This document shows, in pieces, positions 37,341 through 50,350 of a stretch of DNA of 64,000 bases (positions are counted from its first letter, which is position 1; each line of letters opens with the position of its first letter). A program made the position numbers and the translations under genes. Where the stretch lies: contig NC_061805.1 in the NCBI RefSeq assembly GCF_021462225.1, positions 31,761,958 through 31,825,957 on the forward strand. The letters run 5' to 3'. The notes beneath the pieces were generated by a model. The model ran no database searches, was not told the DNA's origin, and worked only from the letters and a program-made list of their open reading frames with translations. The DNA comes from Girardinichthys multiradiatus (taxonomy: Eukaryota > Chordata > Actinopteri > Cyprinodontiformes > Goodeidae).

Positions 37341-40107
37341 GAGGTTCATAGGAACTTGGATCAGTTTTATAAAATGTATACTTTAAATAAAATATGCACT
37401 TCAAACACATTTAGTTGAAAAGGATCATTCAACTAGTAATTTTGTTAAAATTATTGCTTAACACTGGATTTCTTTCTCCACTGCACAAATGTAATCAAAA
37501 TGAGGGTTTTTTTTCTCATCTTTTTAATGTGAGATGCTAAAAAACATACTGCAATAAAATGTATATACTTTAAAGGTTTTAAGCATTTTTACCAGGAGTG
37601 GCAATAAGTCTAGAGGCAATGTTCAAAAGTTGAGAAAGAGTGCAGCTCCAATATAATCTGCTGCAGTCATATGAGCTGATATTCAGGCAGAACCAACTAG
37701 AATATTCATAGATTTGCCTTTACCAACCTAGATGAATCAGCAGAATTCAGACCAAACCCATTTAAGGCGTCTGAGTATTGAAATCTAAAAATATATTTGT
37801 ATCTTGGATAATTAAAGATAGCTTTCAAAGGGTTTAATTAATGCCTGGACAGAGTTTCCTGTTTGTTAGCAAGAGATACGCATGATCACAGTCTGCTGAA
37901 GTTCTTCATGTGGCAAATTGCTGTCTTAATTTTTAAACATGCTCAGATTAATGGTTTTAATGGTTTCTGACCGATGCACATGAATCGGGCTCAGAGGATT
38001 CGGCCTCTTTTTGCTGGATAACATTGGCTTTTAATATAATATAAGATAAAACATATCCAAATGCAGACTGTTTGACAATATTTTAAATGTTAAGCTGACA
38101 AGTTCTACGTTTGTGGCACTAAAACACAACTTGATTTGAATTTTATTGATTGTGCTTAATGTATTTTTGCTCTTTCACACAATAAGTTTAATCTAAAAAG
38201 GAAAAATGTCATCACACATAAAAATGTCCTTTTTAAGCCAGCACGCTGTTCGTCCCACATATACAGCTGATAATTTATGACAGCGGAAGATAAGGGAAAA
38301 AGGCGTTAATCAGCATGGTGATGTTACTGATAATGTCAGTATGTAGATGAAAATGAATTTGCCTTCACTGGGCCTGGAAGAAGGTATTTATGGGTTTGTG
38401 TCAACAGGAAGAAACAGTCTCACATGAGTGGGAAGATAATGAGGCTGATGAGGCGACTACTGCAGTGAAAGAAGATGATGAAAAAAACAGGTGTAAGCTA
38501 TAACGATTTCTCATACAAGCCATCTTGCAACATTTTAACAACTTACTCAGGGCCGGCCCTAGATAAAAGCAGGCTTTGCTGCTGCTAACAGGCCCCCTTC
38601 TGGCTAAAAAAACTCAAGATCTGTTAAATATAATCATTTAAAGCTAACTTAATAATCGATGCTGCTTGTGTTTGAGTTTCACTCACTCTGTATAATTCAT
38701 TTTAAACAATTTAGCAAGTAATAGATTTTTTCAGGGTTGCTTGTGAACAAAAACCTTGAATTTGGTCCTGCTGTCTCAACTCCAGTTTTGTTCCTGTTTT
38801 TGTACTGATGTCAGAGTTAAAATTCATCCTGCTGGTCAGTTTGGTGTTCCTAAGGAGGCATGTTGCTAAATATTTCACTTTATAATGTTGAACATGTGTT
38901 TAGCATAGCTGCTGTTGGGAAATCAATTTTTAGAAGACTGAAGAGCTGAACAAATGAATAGTATCCACGTATTACATAGAGATTCTTTGTTTTCCTGTTA
39001 ATTTCCTGCTGAACTGGTCAGCTGAATTTTATAGGTTAGTCAAAATGAACCCCTGAGTTCAGCCAAAATAAAGCATTGTTCTCACTTGAGAATCCAACAA
39101 AGAGTTCATAACTTTTAGGTAAATAAGCCTTCATGACTTTATATCAGAATTGATTTTTTTCCCTCTTGAATCTTTAGCAAACTGGTAGATCCTGATAGAT
39201 CTTCGATGTTGATTCTTTCAAAAAGTTAGAATCCTAATAAAATATAAACAACGCTTCACTTCTTCTAATGAGCGGTTTGTTAAACATTCTGGAAAATTCA
39301 AGAACTCTTCTTCAGATGAGACACTAGTTGAGTTCTGGTTGCTATTGCCTTTGAAAGTAGCTGGTACAGCTTATTATTTTGAGGAAGATGCTATATTAGC
39401 TAAACTAAGAGCTTGTTTGGCTAAAATATGAAATCCAGCAAGACCGGCTGAAGTGGGCAGCAGAGCAAGAAGTCTTTGTAATTGAAAGGGCAAAATTAGG
39501 AGAAGCCACCAAAATAATCTGCTGTAACATAAGTATAATTCTTTTTTTGCCTCATTAGCTGATCATTAAATAATTTGTGTTAAATGTAAAAATCATCACA
39601 AATGGGTGACATAAGAGGGAAGTCAGTGCTGTGGTGGCCGATGGGCTGAACAAGATATGGGCCACCAAATGAATTTCTGCCTTTGGCATCATGCAACCTT
39701 TGGTCGGCTCAGAGGTTGCAGATATTTGAGCCCTACTGTATCTTTATTACAGTCTAAAGCAATTTAGATCCAAGTTGTGATGTATTTCTAAGGTAAACAA
39801 GGCATATTTCCTGCCCTTAGCAACACATGTCATCACTGCTCACGGTTAATTGAAGCAGCTGAAGATATGAGATGCACACGGCGGCTTTCAGTTGCAGCCT
39901 CACATCTCGTGGCCTAAAAATAGGCCTCATCTGATATCTCTGTCATCCAAATCCTGGTTTTAAATGCGGAGACGGGGCTTGAAAGAGCAACACGACTTCT
40001 GCAAAGCCAAGCAAGAGACCCGGAAAGAGCAAGTAAACAAAAAAAAAGGCACTGGAGCAGTGTATACTGCTGATGAGCAAGAATCAACGAATCAAAAGAA
40101 TTCAAAA

Positions 40108-40143
40108 TGTGTGTGTGTGCGAGTGTGTATGTGTGTGTGTATG

Positions 40144-40209
<66 letters not shown>
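40108..40209. repeat. compound (TG)n/(AG)n microsatellite
   Basis: About 75 bp of TG repeats with a few interruptions, then about 27 bp of AG repeats. The open frames over it (poly His-Thr and poly Cys-Val) are artefacts of the repeat. Confidence 0.95.
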
Positions 40210-41220
40210 TTGTGCATGCTTGCAGGATGTGAGAGTGCAGCCGTAGGACCCTGAAAGTAAAGTGTGGTGCCACTATCTGCATCCTTCAATCGGCCTTCTT
40301 AACAGTGCAGAAAAAGAGCATCTCATCCCTCGCTCCTCAAGACCCAACAGAGCATGTCTCCCTGACAACAGCGGGCCCTGGTCGGTTTCCAGCATGCAAA
40401 GATAAAAGCTGTCGCTGAGTATTACAATGGGTGCAGAAGAGGAGGCGGCTGTTAGTGGTATGTGCGTTTGAGATGGATAATGCTAGAGCCCAGGAGCACC
40501 AGGTGTAACGTGGTGGGAAAAGGCTGACAAGCAATTAAAGATGTGTCATGCAAAGGCCACACCACCTGGCTTGCAGATAAAATCTATTACAGGCCTCACA
40601 GGTGAAATTTCAATAAATCAATGATGACCTATAGCAGCAAAATCATTAAAGACATTAGGATATATCACTCTTCAGTGTGTTCCTCTTTTGAGACACAGGG
40701 AAATAATTTTGCGGAGTTTCTACAGTGCTGTGTTACAGAAAGTGGAAGTGATCTTGGATCTGTTTGTAAAATCTTGACTTTCTGGTTTAGTGTCTCCCTC
40801 TCGTTCAGATTGAAACTGCTGTAATAGAAGAGTTTGAAAGGATTTGTGTGAACTCTTTTGCACACGGAGCTGCTGTCAGGATTGTAAACCTGGGATCAGC
40901 CTGGCTTTGTCCAAAGCTTATGTAATCCACTTATCTTCAGGCTCATTCATGTACATGTTATACATCTGTTTTTTAGCACATGGTTTATACAAAGAGAGAT
41001 ATGAAACTTTTTTATTTGTTTTACAGAAGGTTTCATACAAATCTAATCCAAAATTCCTGCTCAGCGCTGAGAGTAATGACAAGTGATCCTGGTCTTTTTG
41101 TTTATCGCTCAATAAGGAGAGAAAAGGTGCTTTTTTTTATGAATTAGTAATTATCATGCTCATTGTTTTAATATAATAAAAGTATCTGATTTTGTGGTAT
41201 ATGAAGAGTTCAACTGATTG

Positions 41221-42650
41221 TAAGGCGCTTTACACAAGTATTCACAACCCTTCACATTTTCTTATGTTACCACCAAAAACTGCATAGGATTTTATTGGGA
41301 TTTTATGTAATAGAGAAACACTATGTAGTGCATAAATATCAAGTACAAAGATCATTTACAAATAAAAATGTGGCATGTACTTTTATTCAGCCCTTTTAAC
41401 TGCGATATCCCTAAATAAGCTAATTGAATTTAAATTCAAAATAAAGAAAGCTGTTATGTGAAGGCCACAGGGGTTTGTTAGAAAACCTTAAAGACGAGCA
41501 GAAGACCAAGGAAGAGAGCCGAAAGGCCAGAGATAAAGTTCTGGAGAAGTTTAGAGAGGGATGGGTTATAAGACAACATCCTAGGCTCATTAGGATCAAT
41601 TTTCAGTTCAATATCCTTAAATGAAAAGAGTTTGGCACAACTGTAAGCCTAAGATTATTCCCATTCAACAAAACCAGGGACCTGTAACCTGCGGCTCTGG
41701 AGCTGCAAGTAGCAATTTGGACCTTCCTCAATGGCTCTGAATAACTTGGGCTCAAATGATAAGGAACCAAACTGAAAGTAGCAGTAATACGTTTTTAGAT
41801 CTACTTTTCTAAGTTGGAAACTATGTGCTTTTTTTTTACATCTTCTAAAACATCCCACAGACGTATCCATCTCCTGTTTGCAAAGATTTATGTTTCTCTT
41901 TATTTTGAAAACATTAAAGTAAAAATACAATAGTGGATCTTAAAAATTATGCATTTCCTAAAGAGGATATTTATCAAAAGTGATAAGTTGTAACATTTAA
42001 CATTGTAACATGTTAACATTTGCAGCTCTAAACAAATTTTATTTTGCTGCACTAAGGGCATAAATGGCTCTTTGTAAAGGTTGCACCTAAACAGACAGAC
42101 TGGGCCAGAAGAAACGGTAATTATCAAGCACCCAAGAGTGGGATGGAAACTCTGGAGGAGCTGCAGAGATTCCCACCTCAAGTGGGAAAATCACAGGACA
42201 GAAGTTAGTCATGCACTACGCAAATCTTGCCTTTAAGGAAGACTGTCAATAAGAAAGCCTTTGTTGAACAAAATGACTGAAAAGTCCTGTTTTGAGTTTA
42301 CCACAAGCCATGTAGAATAACCATGCAAAGAGAGAATTTTTTTAATTTCCTGGTCTTTATCCAGAACAATATGTGTGGTGGAAAACTAATGCATCATGAT
42401 GGTGGCAGCTGTGGGGATGCCTTTCTTCATCAGAGACAGGAGAGCGATCAGAGTTGATGGGAAGATGGATGGAGCTAAATTAGGACAAAATCCTGAAAGA
42501 AAACCTGCTAGAGGCTGAAAAAGACTTAAAACTGAAATACTTAAAAAGCAATGTTCACAGAAGCTTTCCATCCAATCTGACTGAGATTGAGCTTTTGGGC
42601 AAAGAGGAATGGGTAAACATTTTGGTCTAGATGAGAGAGAAACTGGTAGA
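41221..42650 (+). mobile_element. Tc1-like transposon remnant
   Basis: Left end 'CACAAGTATTCACAACCCTTC' with 'GGATTTTATTGGGATTTTATG' just inside, then 'GGGGTTTGTTAGAAAACCTTA' near 41470 and 'TCTGGAGGAGCTGCAGAGATT' near 42148. It includes later non-coding landmarks (CATCATGATGGTGGCAGC near 42393). Transposase frames are destroyed. Confidence 0.65.
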
Positions 42651-45005
42651 GAGAGGGTGTTGGATTCTGAATACTGTAGTGCACATTTTGGCATAACTTG
42701 TTAAAATAAACTTGAATGATTGCAAGCCGAATGCACTAAAACTGAGGGAGAACATATGAAGACCAATGACAAAATAAAATTAAAAAACAGAACAAAAGCA
42801 GAAAGACAGCAAAGCTAGCAAAATGGGAGACAAAAGAAATACGTAAAAGGCATAATTCATGTTTAAGGTTTCTAGAACTACTGTTCTTTTTGCTTGTTCT
42901 GGATTTGTTATTTTTTCTTTCCAGCGTCACATCCAAGCAACACAGAGGAAATTGATTTCTTCCAGGTGCGTCTTGATCCTATTGTTTCAGGAAAATCAGA
43001 TTGACCCTCTGGTCATGTCCTTTTTTTTTTTGCAGGCTCTTTTTTTTTATATAAATAAACAATTTATATAATGGGGCAAATTCTGGAAAGATGCTTATGG
43101 ACTGCTGCTCAACGTGGAGTTCTGACTCACCTGCAAAAACCCAGAGAAACTTGGATAAAAACAGAAACTTGTTCTGGTAGAAACACAATCACATTGCTCT
43201 GTCTTTGGGATGCATAGCAGCATGCAAATGAAAGCATGAATTGTTGCATATTAAACTTTGCAGCTATATTTTGCTGAGCTTTTTCACATGCAAAGAGTTA
43301 TGGAAACACTGGACAAAGACTATCTTGAAAAACTTTTGCATCCTCTTAGCTTTTAGATGACTTGTGAATCTCTTCACAGATGGGCATTTTTTCCAACTGC
43401 ATCAACAAAAGTCCCAATGACACAATGTGTTACATAAAATAGCTCTAATTTCTGCGCAGTTAACACAGCAAGCATTTAGAGAGATAACTGAGAAACTGTC
43501 CAGAGAGGAGCAGCGGAGGGAGAGGAAGCATCTTCAGTGGGTGGAAGTCATGGAGATACATTATGGCACAAAGAAAAAAACAATAAAAGAACAAGACAAG
43601 AACAATCATGCTGAATGCTTCATCAAGCTTAAATCCATATGTCACCACATCCTATTGCGATACTGTGACAGCTGCTCTCTAAAGGCTATACTATCAGCAG
43701 CAAACAGACATTCTACGAAGCAAACGAATCATTAAGTTATCTCAGTAAAATAACAGAAATCCAAGATAAGCAAGCATGAAGGTCTGGTTGAAACTGGGTC
43801 ACAAGTAGCCATTTGAATATAATCTAAGATGATGAGAAACTGCCAGGCTGCATCAGCATGGAGGCGTACTGACTCACTGTATCCTCCAGCTTATTCATCA
43901 CAACTTTCAGATAACAGATTACTCCTCGCTAGGTCACTGTTACTCCAATAGTGTCCATTAAGCTCTTTGGAAACTGTCTAATTGACTGCAGCCACTCAGA
44001 CCTCTATTGGTGGTCTATTCCCTGCAGTATTGTAACTGGGAACGCTGCTTTAATTCAATTCGCTGCACGCAGCAAGTAAATTTCAATCACTGTTCATTGT
44101 GCTGCTCAGAATACCCACTGCCCTGACTCTGGTTACACATCTCAGCTGATGGGGACAATACAGAGCGGTGCAGTGACTCAGACATGCCTGTGAACAGAGG
44201 ACATTAACATACTGAGGACAAGTGGGACACAACAGGAGCAGAGTGCAGACTCCACAGGTCTGTTCCTCTGCAAATAAGGTACTACCAGTCTGCCTGATAA
44301 AAATGTGGTGGCAGCATTCAGTCAATGATCTTCTCCACTAGCAGGCTCCCTCTCACTGCACCACTGGTTAGTAAGAATATACACAACACTCTGATGGTGG
44401 CACTGTGTGCTAAAATCTTGTTGATGTGACTCACCCTTTGGGGACATACAGTCCTACAGTTTAAACTCATGAGACTCATCTTGTCTTATTCCTGCTTCCT
44501 GTTCACAACAAACCTTCTTGTTCTCTTCTTGTTGGTGGCAAGAAATGCTGCAGACCTCTTATTACCTTTCGATAAAACATTAGGTCTGGAAGAAAAGCTG
44601 TAATTCTGACAGGTAGATGGCTCCAGCCCCTTTGCCGGTCTGCATGCCACAAGCCACCCGTTTCTTGACTCCCACCCTGTCAGGTAACCACGGCTTTTTA
44701 TGCAGGAACTATCAGTGAAACTTGAGGTGAGAAAAAAAGAGGACATTTTCCGCAGCAGTAATTGACAGGTGGGTGTGTTGACCTGGGTGATTTTCTCTGA
44801 TGAAAGTCATCACAGACAAGAGTCAAACACACGCTGCAAACAACGCAGATGAGATGTGATGTTTGGTGCTTGCTTAAGACACACTAAATTGGCTATTAGA
44901 GTGACTTAATGATAGGTCCACAACATACAGCTCAAAGGGTCACTCAGTTATTATTTAGTTATGCAAGATCACCTCTACGGTAGCTGGTGTCAATTTGTGT
45001 TCAAC
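42651..45005. other. intronic sequence, nothing recognised
   Basis: No supported exon, RNA or repeat. The 102-codon plus frame at 43427-43735 is Lys/Glu-rich with no domain and is overlapped by an opposite-strand frame. Confidence 0.4.
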
Positions 45006-45009
45006 GTCC

Positions 45010-45985
45010 TTTACTCTGAGACTTTTAAATAAAATCCAGAGCAACCCACCTAATTAATAAGCAAAATCCACTTGTGTGTATTTTAATCTCAGTATAAATC
45101 CAGCTGCTCTGGGAAGGCCTTAGAGGTTTGTTAGAGAACATTAGAGGGCAAACTGCATTATGAAGGAATGCAGGTCCGATATAAAATTGTGGAGATGTTT
45201 AAAGTGGTATTAGGTTATGCAACAATCTTCCAAGCGCTAAACATGATAAGGCCACCCACCTAAACTGATAAGTAGGACAAAGACAGGAGAAATCAGAGAG
45301 ACAATAAAGAGGTTCATGGTAACTCTGGAGGAGCTGCAGAGATCTACAGGTGGAAGAATATGTTTATCAGTTGTGCACTCCAGATATTTGGCCCTAATGG
45401 AAGAGTGGCAAGAATATGGCCATTGTTGAAAGAAAGCTATAAGAAGTCTCTTTTGCAGTTTGCCACAAATCATGTAGTGGACATAGCAAATGTGGAAGAA
45501 GGTGCTCTGACCAGAAGAAACCTTTATTTAAGTTTTTAGCCTCTGTGGGAAACCATTGTGGAAAACCAAAACTTTACATCTCCCTGAACACACCATCCCC
45601 ACCCCAAGACAAGATGATCGCGGCATCATCAAGTTTATGTTCACAGATGCTATAAATCCAGTCTGACTGAGCTAGAGCCAATTGGAAGAAAAATTAGTAA
45701 TTTCACTTTCTAGATGTACAAAGCTGGTTGAGACAGAGCTCAAAGCTCTGCAGCTGTAACCGCAGAAAAGGGGGTTCTACATAATCTTAAGTCAGGTGGG
45801 CTGTATACGAATGCACACAACGTTTTTTGGAAAACATACATGATTTCTTTTACTCATAAGAATTATGCACCATTTTTTCTAGGTCTATTAAATAAAAATC
45901 CCAGTAAAACAAATTGAAGTTTGTGGTTGTAATGTGAGAGAATGTGAAATCATTCAAGAGGTATAAAAACCTTTGCAAGGCACTG
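45010..45985 (+). mobile_element. Tc1-like transposon remnant with intact right end
   Basis: Carries 'GAGGTTTGTTAGAGAACATT' near 45126, 'ACTCTGGAGGAGCTGCAGAGA' near 45323, 'TGGAAGAAGGTGCTCTGACCA' near 45493 and the terminal 'ACCTTTGCAAGGCACTG' ending at 45985 before TA. Transposase is decayed. Confidence 0.7.
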
Positions 45986-46834
45986 TATATAATGAAAATA
46001 ACAAAGCAATATTTAACGGTTATTTAATGTCCAACTTTGACACATAAGGCAGGTTTCTCTCTAAGCTTTCTGAATTCCTCCAAATTCCCTCTTTGTGTTT
46101 CCACACTGAAGGAACGGCAGCACAAAGACGGGATTTGGGACTTGGGGGATTGTTGCTCAGAAATTGGGGAAAAAAAAAGTCCAGTAAAGCACATTCAAGT
46201 TATTAAAGCTTTACAATCTCTGTTCTGAATGTTTATTTACTAAGGCATCCCTGGAATGGTTGCAACAACATCTGAGTGATTGGCAACAGAAAAGAGGACA
46301 AAACAGCATTAAGTTTCTTTAATATATCTAAGGAACAAAGCATACAACGATCCTGAGAGCTTTCTCTCGCCAGAGTCCTTCATTCAAGGTGTCTTCTACT
46401 AATCAAGTGCAGCAGATGACCTCTGGCAGTGGATGAAAGGCCAAGCTGCTCTGTCTTCGCACAAAGAGTTTAAGCAGATGCAGCAGCAGCATCATGTAAT
46501 CAGCTCATCTGACTCTGAGCTCTGCATAGTCAAGTTAGAAATTTACTGAAGACATCTCATGATTGATTAAAAAATTTATTATTTCCTGATGAGGGGGTGT
46601 AGTTTACAAAATGATGCTCCAAGGTTTAAAACAGTCTCCATAGCAACTAGTAAAGACATCTGATGTTGAAAGAGGGATAAATAAGGTTCCTGTTTGGTTT
46701 TCTGGTTGCAGCTGCAGGGGGATGCTGATTAGTTAAACGAAATATGGGTTAAAAAACAGAAAACATATGTGTCTGTGTGAGGTTAAAGTAGAATAATTTT
46801 AATGTTAACCATCTGCTTAAAGTAACCACATTAC

Positions 46835-47050
46835 CTGACTGGCGCTTGCTGGGAAGGAGGAGATTGGCGGGACGTCCAAAATCTTTAACTCATACATGTT
46901 CCCGTTCAGAATGACCGAGGGTCTGAATACATATCTGGTCCTGGTCGGCGTGTACGCCTCCGAGAAATCGTTATAGATGAATTGGCGGATTATAGAAGTT
47001 TTGCCCACTCCGGGAGCACCGATCACTGCGATACTCAGCGTCTCCACCAT
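46835..47050 (-). CDS. rasl10a: RAS-like family 10A GTPase, coding exon 1 (P-loop)
   Basis: Encodes residues 1-72. The P-loop is GAPGVGKTS (11-19), switch I lies around 'EAYTPT', and the G3 position reads DVPP (59-62) rather than the DxxG of classical Ras; the GTPase-activating Gln of Ras is therefore absent, as in other RASL10 proteins. The start at 47050 has G at -3 and G at +4. The donor is CAGGTAATG, phase 0. RASL10A proteins are atypical small GTPases of poorly known function, described as brain-enriched and growth-inhibitory. I prefer rasl10a to rasl10b because 'GAPGVGKT' plus an Ile-Ile-Arg-Gln-Phe helix match it and because ap1b1 is next door (RASL10B sits beside the paralogue AP2B1). 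Confidence 0.92.
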
Positions 47051-47064
47051 TCCTGGAGCCCGGG

Positions 47065-47085
47065 TTCAGCACCATGGACAGCGAC
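47065..47085 (+). promoter_or_regulatory. RE1/NRSE (REST binding site) match at the rasl10a start
   Basis: Reads TTCAGCACCATGGACAG then CGAC, an almost perfect 21 bp RE1/NRSE. The centre has T where the common consensus has C, a well tolerated position. It lies 15 bp 5' of the rasl10a ATG. REST binding there would silence the gene outside neurons, which fits a brain-enriched GTPase. Because the motif holds CCATGG, it also supplies an upstream ATG on the minus strand. Confidence 0.85.
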
Positions 47086-47723
47086 AGCGGCAGATGCGTA
47101 CCGTCCAGTAAACACAGCTGGATGCCCTGCAGCTGCAGCCTCTAAATCACCCTAGGTGGCCTCAGCAGCAAGCGACAAGACCGGTAAATCGTCCAAAGCG
47201 AGGAAACTTCATCTCCCAGCTGAGAGAGACAGGAGATTGTCACAAATAGAGGCTCAAGCATGATCGCGTAAAAGGTAGGAAAGGGGTCTTCATCGCCTCT
47301 GAGAGAGAAACTCTTGTTTTTTTCAGGAGACATCCCCGGAGAGGAGGCAGAAAAGTCCGTCCTTGCTGTCTCCACTTGGACATAATCTCATCCACGCTCT
47401 GCTCCGACCTTGCCTAGACGCGCAGGAGCTCTCCGCGTCTTCATTGGTTGCCTCCACTGCGCCTCTCGCTCATTTTCCCAGCGCTGCACCACCGCCAGCG
47501 CTCCTCCATGACAGCGGGGGGGAGGAATGGAAGGCGCACAGCCGCAGGGACTCGTAAACAGGCTCGCCACGTGTTGTACAATAGCGTTAACCACGGTGTC
47601 TTCTTGATTTTTGCTGCACAAGGAGGAAAGAAAACGAAACCTCACAAGCAACAGAGGTGCGTCTGCTGTAAAGGCATCTAGAGTGCGATCAGGAACGCTG
47701 TGCGTCTGCTGTTAGAGAGAGGA

Positions 47724-47746
47724 GCTCCCTCTCTCTCTCTCTCTAT
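47724..47746. repeat. (CT)n tract in the rasl10a promoter region
   Basis: Nine or so CT units; read on the minus strand this is a GA tract, a GAGA-type promoter element candidate. Confidence 0.8.
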
Positions 47747-47900
47747 CATCACTAATATCCCCTGCACTGCTCATCCAATAGGATCAGGTCGTGCGCAAAA
47801 CGCGTGTGAAAGCTTGGTGTTCCCATAACGCCGCGGAATCAATGGTAAAGAGTGAGGTCACAAACATCCAGCACCGTACATCAGCACAGTGCGGGGGTCA

Positions 47901-48349
47901 TGCAGGCTGAGCATCACATCTCTGAGGTGAGTTATTAGCTGCTGGATGGGGTCTAGAGGTAGGGCTTGGTCAATGTGTGGCATCAATCACAGTTTGCAGA
48001 AAGCTCCGATCAGTGGAGCAGTTTGAGGACGAAACATCACATGTATCTTAGAGTCCCTGGAGATGAGCTTCTGACATCAGGGAACTTTACACTCTTAAGG
48101 TTTCAGTCATTGATTTATTTATCAATTCAAGCTTTGGACATTTTCTTTTTTTTAAAATACAAAGCTGGTGTTTAAAATGGCTGGTTGCATAACATTGTAG
48201 TTACGGTATGAACACTGGTAGTTTAGAAAATACATCTAGTGAACAGTTTACAGTACTTTCACTTATGGGCATGAATTAAATACCAGGTTGAGCTATTCTT
48301 TTTTAGAGCAAAATACACAACTGACATTTTAATTGAATTTTAAAAACAC
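47901..48349. other. intergenic sequence, nothing recognised
   Basis: No gene or clear repeat. The 69-codon plus frame at 47966-48175 has no domain. Confidence 0.4.
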
Positions 48350-49371
48350 TGATTGCTTGCAAAGGTTTGAATTTATTGTGGATTTCCTCTTAAACTTTAT
48401 CCAAGTTTCAGTGATCCTGCTGCTGAGTTGAGGAGAACTTGAATATTACCACCTTGTCCAATGCATGAGAACCATTCACAGTAAAACTGTCCCACAGGAT
48501 ATGCTGCCACTACCATGCTTCCTAGTTGCAGTTTGTTCAGTTTGAAAGCCTCATATCGACCTCTCCAAACTTTCTTCCTGTTTGAGGTTTCCTCAGTCTT
48601 TGTCTCATCTGATCATAAAGCTATTCACCAGACGGCATTGCTTGTACATCTGGGCGGCTGCGTATTTCAGTCGAACTCAAAAGAGGCTTCTTTCTTATTT
48701 AACACCCTCTCAGTCCACCGCAATGCAAAGCTTGCAACACTGAGAACAGTGACTCTGATATTTCAGCAGTTTCCAGTTTATGACAGGCTTGAGCCTTGAG
48801 GTTCCTAATTTGGTCCCCAACATCCTCACAAATATTTGTTCTTCTGGGGAGAAACAGTCAGATGGTTGAAACTTTGATATAATTGGATGTTCCAACAGGA
48901 CAATGATCCCATCACACTTGAAAACTGGTTTTGTAATGGACAACTCAGGCTTCTAGAATAATAAATCAAAAAGACTGATGTCAACTCTGTTAAAATGTCC
49001 TTCGCAGGAAACCAACCAATTTAAAAGCACTCTGCCTCTTGTGATAAGAAGAGTGGTCAGATATCCAACTAGAGTTATGTCAGAAGCTTGTTGATGGTTA
49101 CAAAAAATGTTTGGCCAAGGACAACTTGCTAAACGATATCTAATCAAATATTACTGGGGGTGTATGTATTTATTTGAACCTGTATGTTCTGCATTACTTT
49201 GACTCTTTGTAGATTAGAGATAATCTGTATTTTCTGGGCCAGTTACTTGTTTTCAAAACTAATTTCAATTGTTGATCAATAAACCCAGATGGAATCAATT
49301 GCAGCCCTTAATGTCAAAAGTTAACATGACATTCATGCTGATGAGTGGATGTAAACGTTTTAGCAGGACTG
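48350..49371 (+). mobile_element. degraded Tc1-like transposon
   Basis: Starts near 'GGTTTGAATTTATTGTGGATT', matching a segment about 140 bp into the element at 29.28 kb (TTTGAACTTATTGTGGATC). It ends with 'GGATGTAAACGTTTTAGCAG' and GACTG before TA at 49372-49373. The interior contains decayed transposase sequence. Same family as 29285-33588 and 57550-58690. Confidence 0.6.
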
Positions 49372-49373
49372 TA

Positions 49374-50350
49374 AAAACCTTTCTGTTCAACATTTTATCT
49401 GTAGTTACAAATGCTAAAACACAAAAGGCAACATGCAGAAAACCTTTTGTTTCTGAGTAAATATTGTTATACTAGCAACTAAAAACCATGTGTACTTCAA
49501 TAAATAATAGCAGCACAACATAAACTATTTATTACATTGATGTCACCTGTCTTATGGAGAAACACTTTAAATCTCACCAGTGGAAGAGCGGAAACATGTA
49601 TCCATTCCCTATGTTGTCAAAGCTAAAATTATGTGGACATGTTTGGACCAGCACCTTCAATGTACTTGCGAGCCCATATTGAGGCCTCAGATTTGATGCT
49701 CGGCTTTCAAAGCTTCATTCATCCAACTCAAATGTGTCAAAATACTATAAAATATGTTCAGATGTCTCCACTCTCACCCTGAGCACATATCTGTCAATGC
49801 TATTTTACTGCAGTGTGTCTTAAAACATTTAATATGTTTAAATGGCTACTGGGTATAAACTCAACGATAGGGAAGGCGATTTGCTACTATATAGCTTTGA
49901 GAGTACAAGCATTAAATACAATGGATATCTTTTAAGTTCATGCTTTCTTACCAACACCACAGAACACATCTATACCGAAGCTAAAAACAATGATTTTCAG
50001 TTTTTCTTTTAAACAAGAATGAGACTTTAATAAAATATAAAGTAGGAGAATCAGCGCCCCCTATTGTTATTTCTGTGGCAGAGGATAAATATCAGAGATT
50101 CTCTTATTAACAGAACTGATACATGCCACACATTTGGAGCTGTGACTTTTCTCCAGCCACAGAGTCTTAGTTGCTGGACACAGTAAACATTTCTGTCTCC
50201 CCGTCTGAGTTCAGGAGTATTTGTGTTTCACATCAGCTCAACCAGCAGAAGTCATGGTTACACTTAAAAAGTACTTTGGACCAGGAAACACCTGGTTGCT
50301 GCCTCAGAGACCCACTGACATGTTCTCTGACATGCAAAGATGTGGTACAT
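49374..50350. other. intergenic sequence, nothing recognised
   Basis: AT-rich, no supported feature. Confidence 0.4.

Larger units (their letters stand above)
35233..46834 (-). other. rasl10a: rasl10a intron 1
   Basis: An 11.6 kb intron between exon 1 (donor CAG|GTAATG at 46835/46834) and exon 2 (acceptor CAG at 35233-35235), phase 0. It contains several Tc1-like remnants and a large compound microsatellite, listed separately. 37340-40100, 40215-41215, 42650-45005 and 45990-46830 have no recognisable feature, apart from a GGGCCGGCCC palindrome near 38548 that may mark a DNA-transposon relic. Confidence 0.88.
46840..47900 (-). promoter_or_regulatory. rasl10a: GC-rich start region of rasl10a
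   Basis: A CpG-rich island covering exon 1 and about 850 bp upstream, ending in a (CT)n tract (47724-47746). A transcription start cannot be fixed from sequence. The RE1 match at 47065 lies inside it. Confidence 0.65.

Noticed and set aside
39914..40289. Open frames across 39.9-40.3 kb (His/Thr or Cys/Val runs)
   Set aside because: They are translations of the (TG)n/(AG)n microsatellite.
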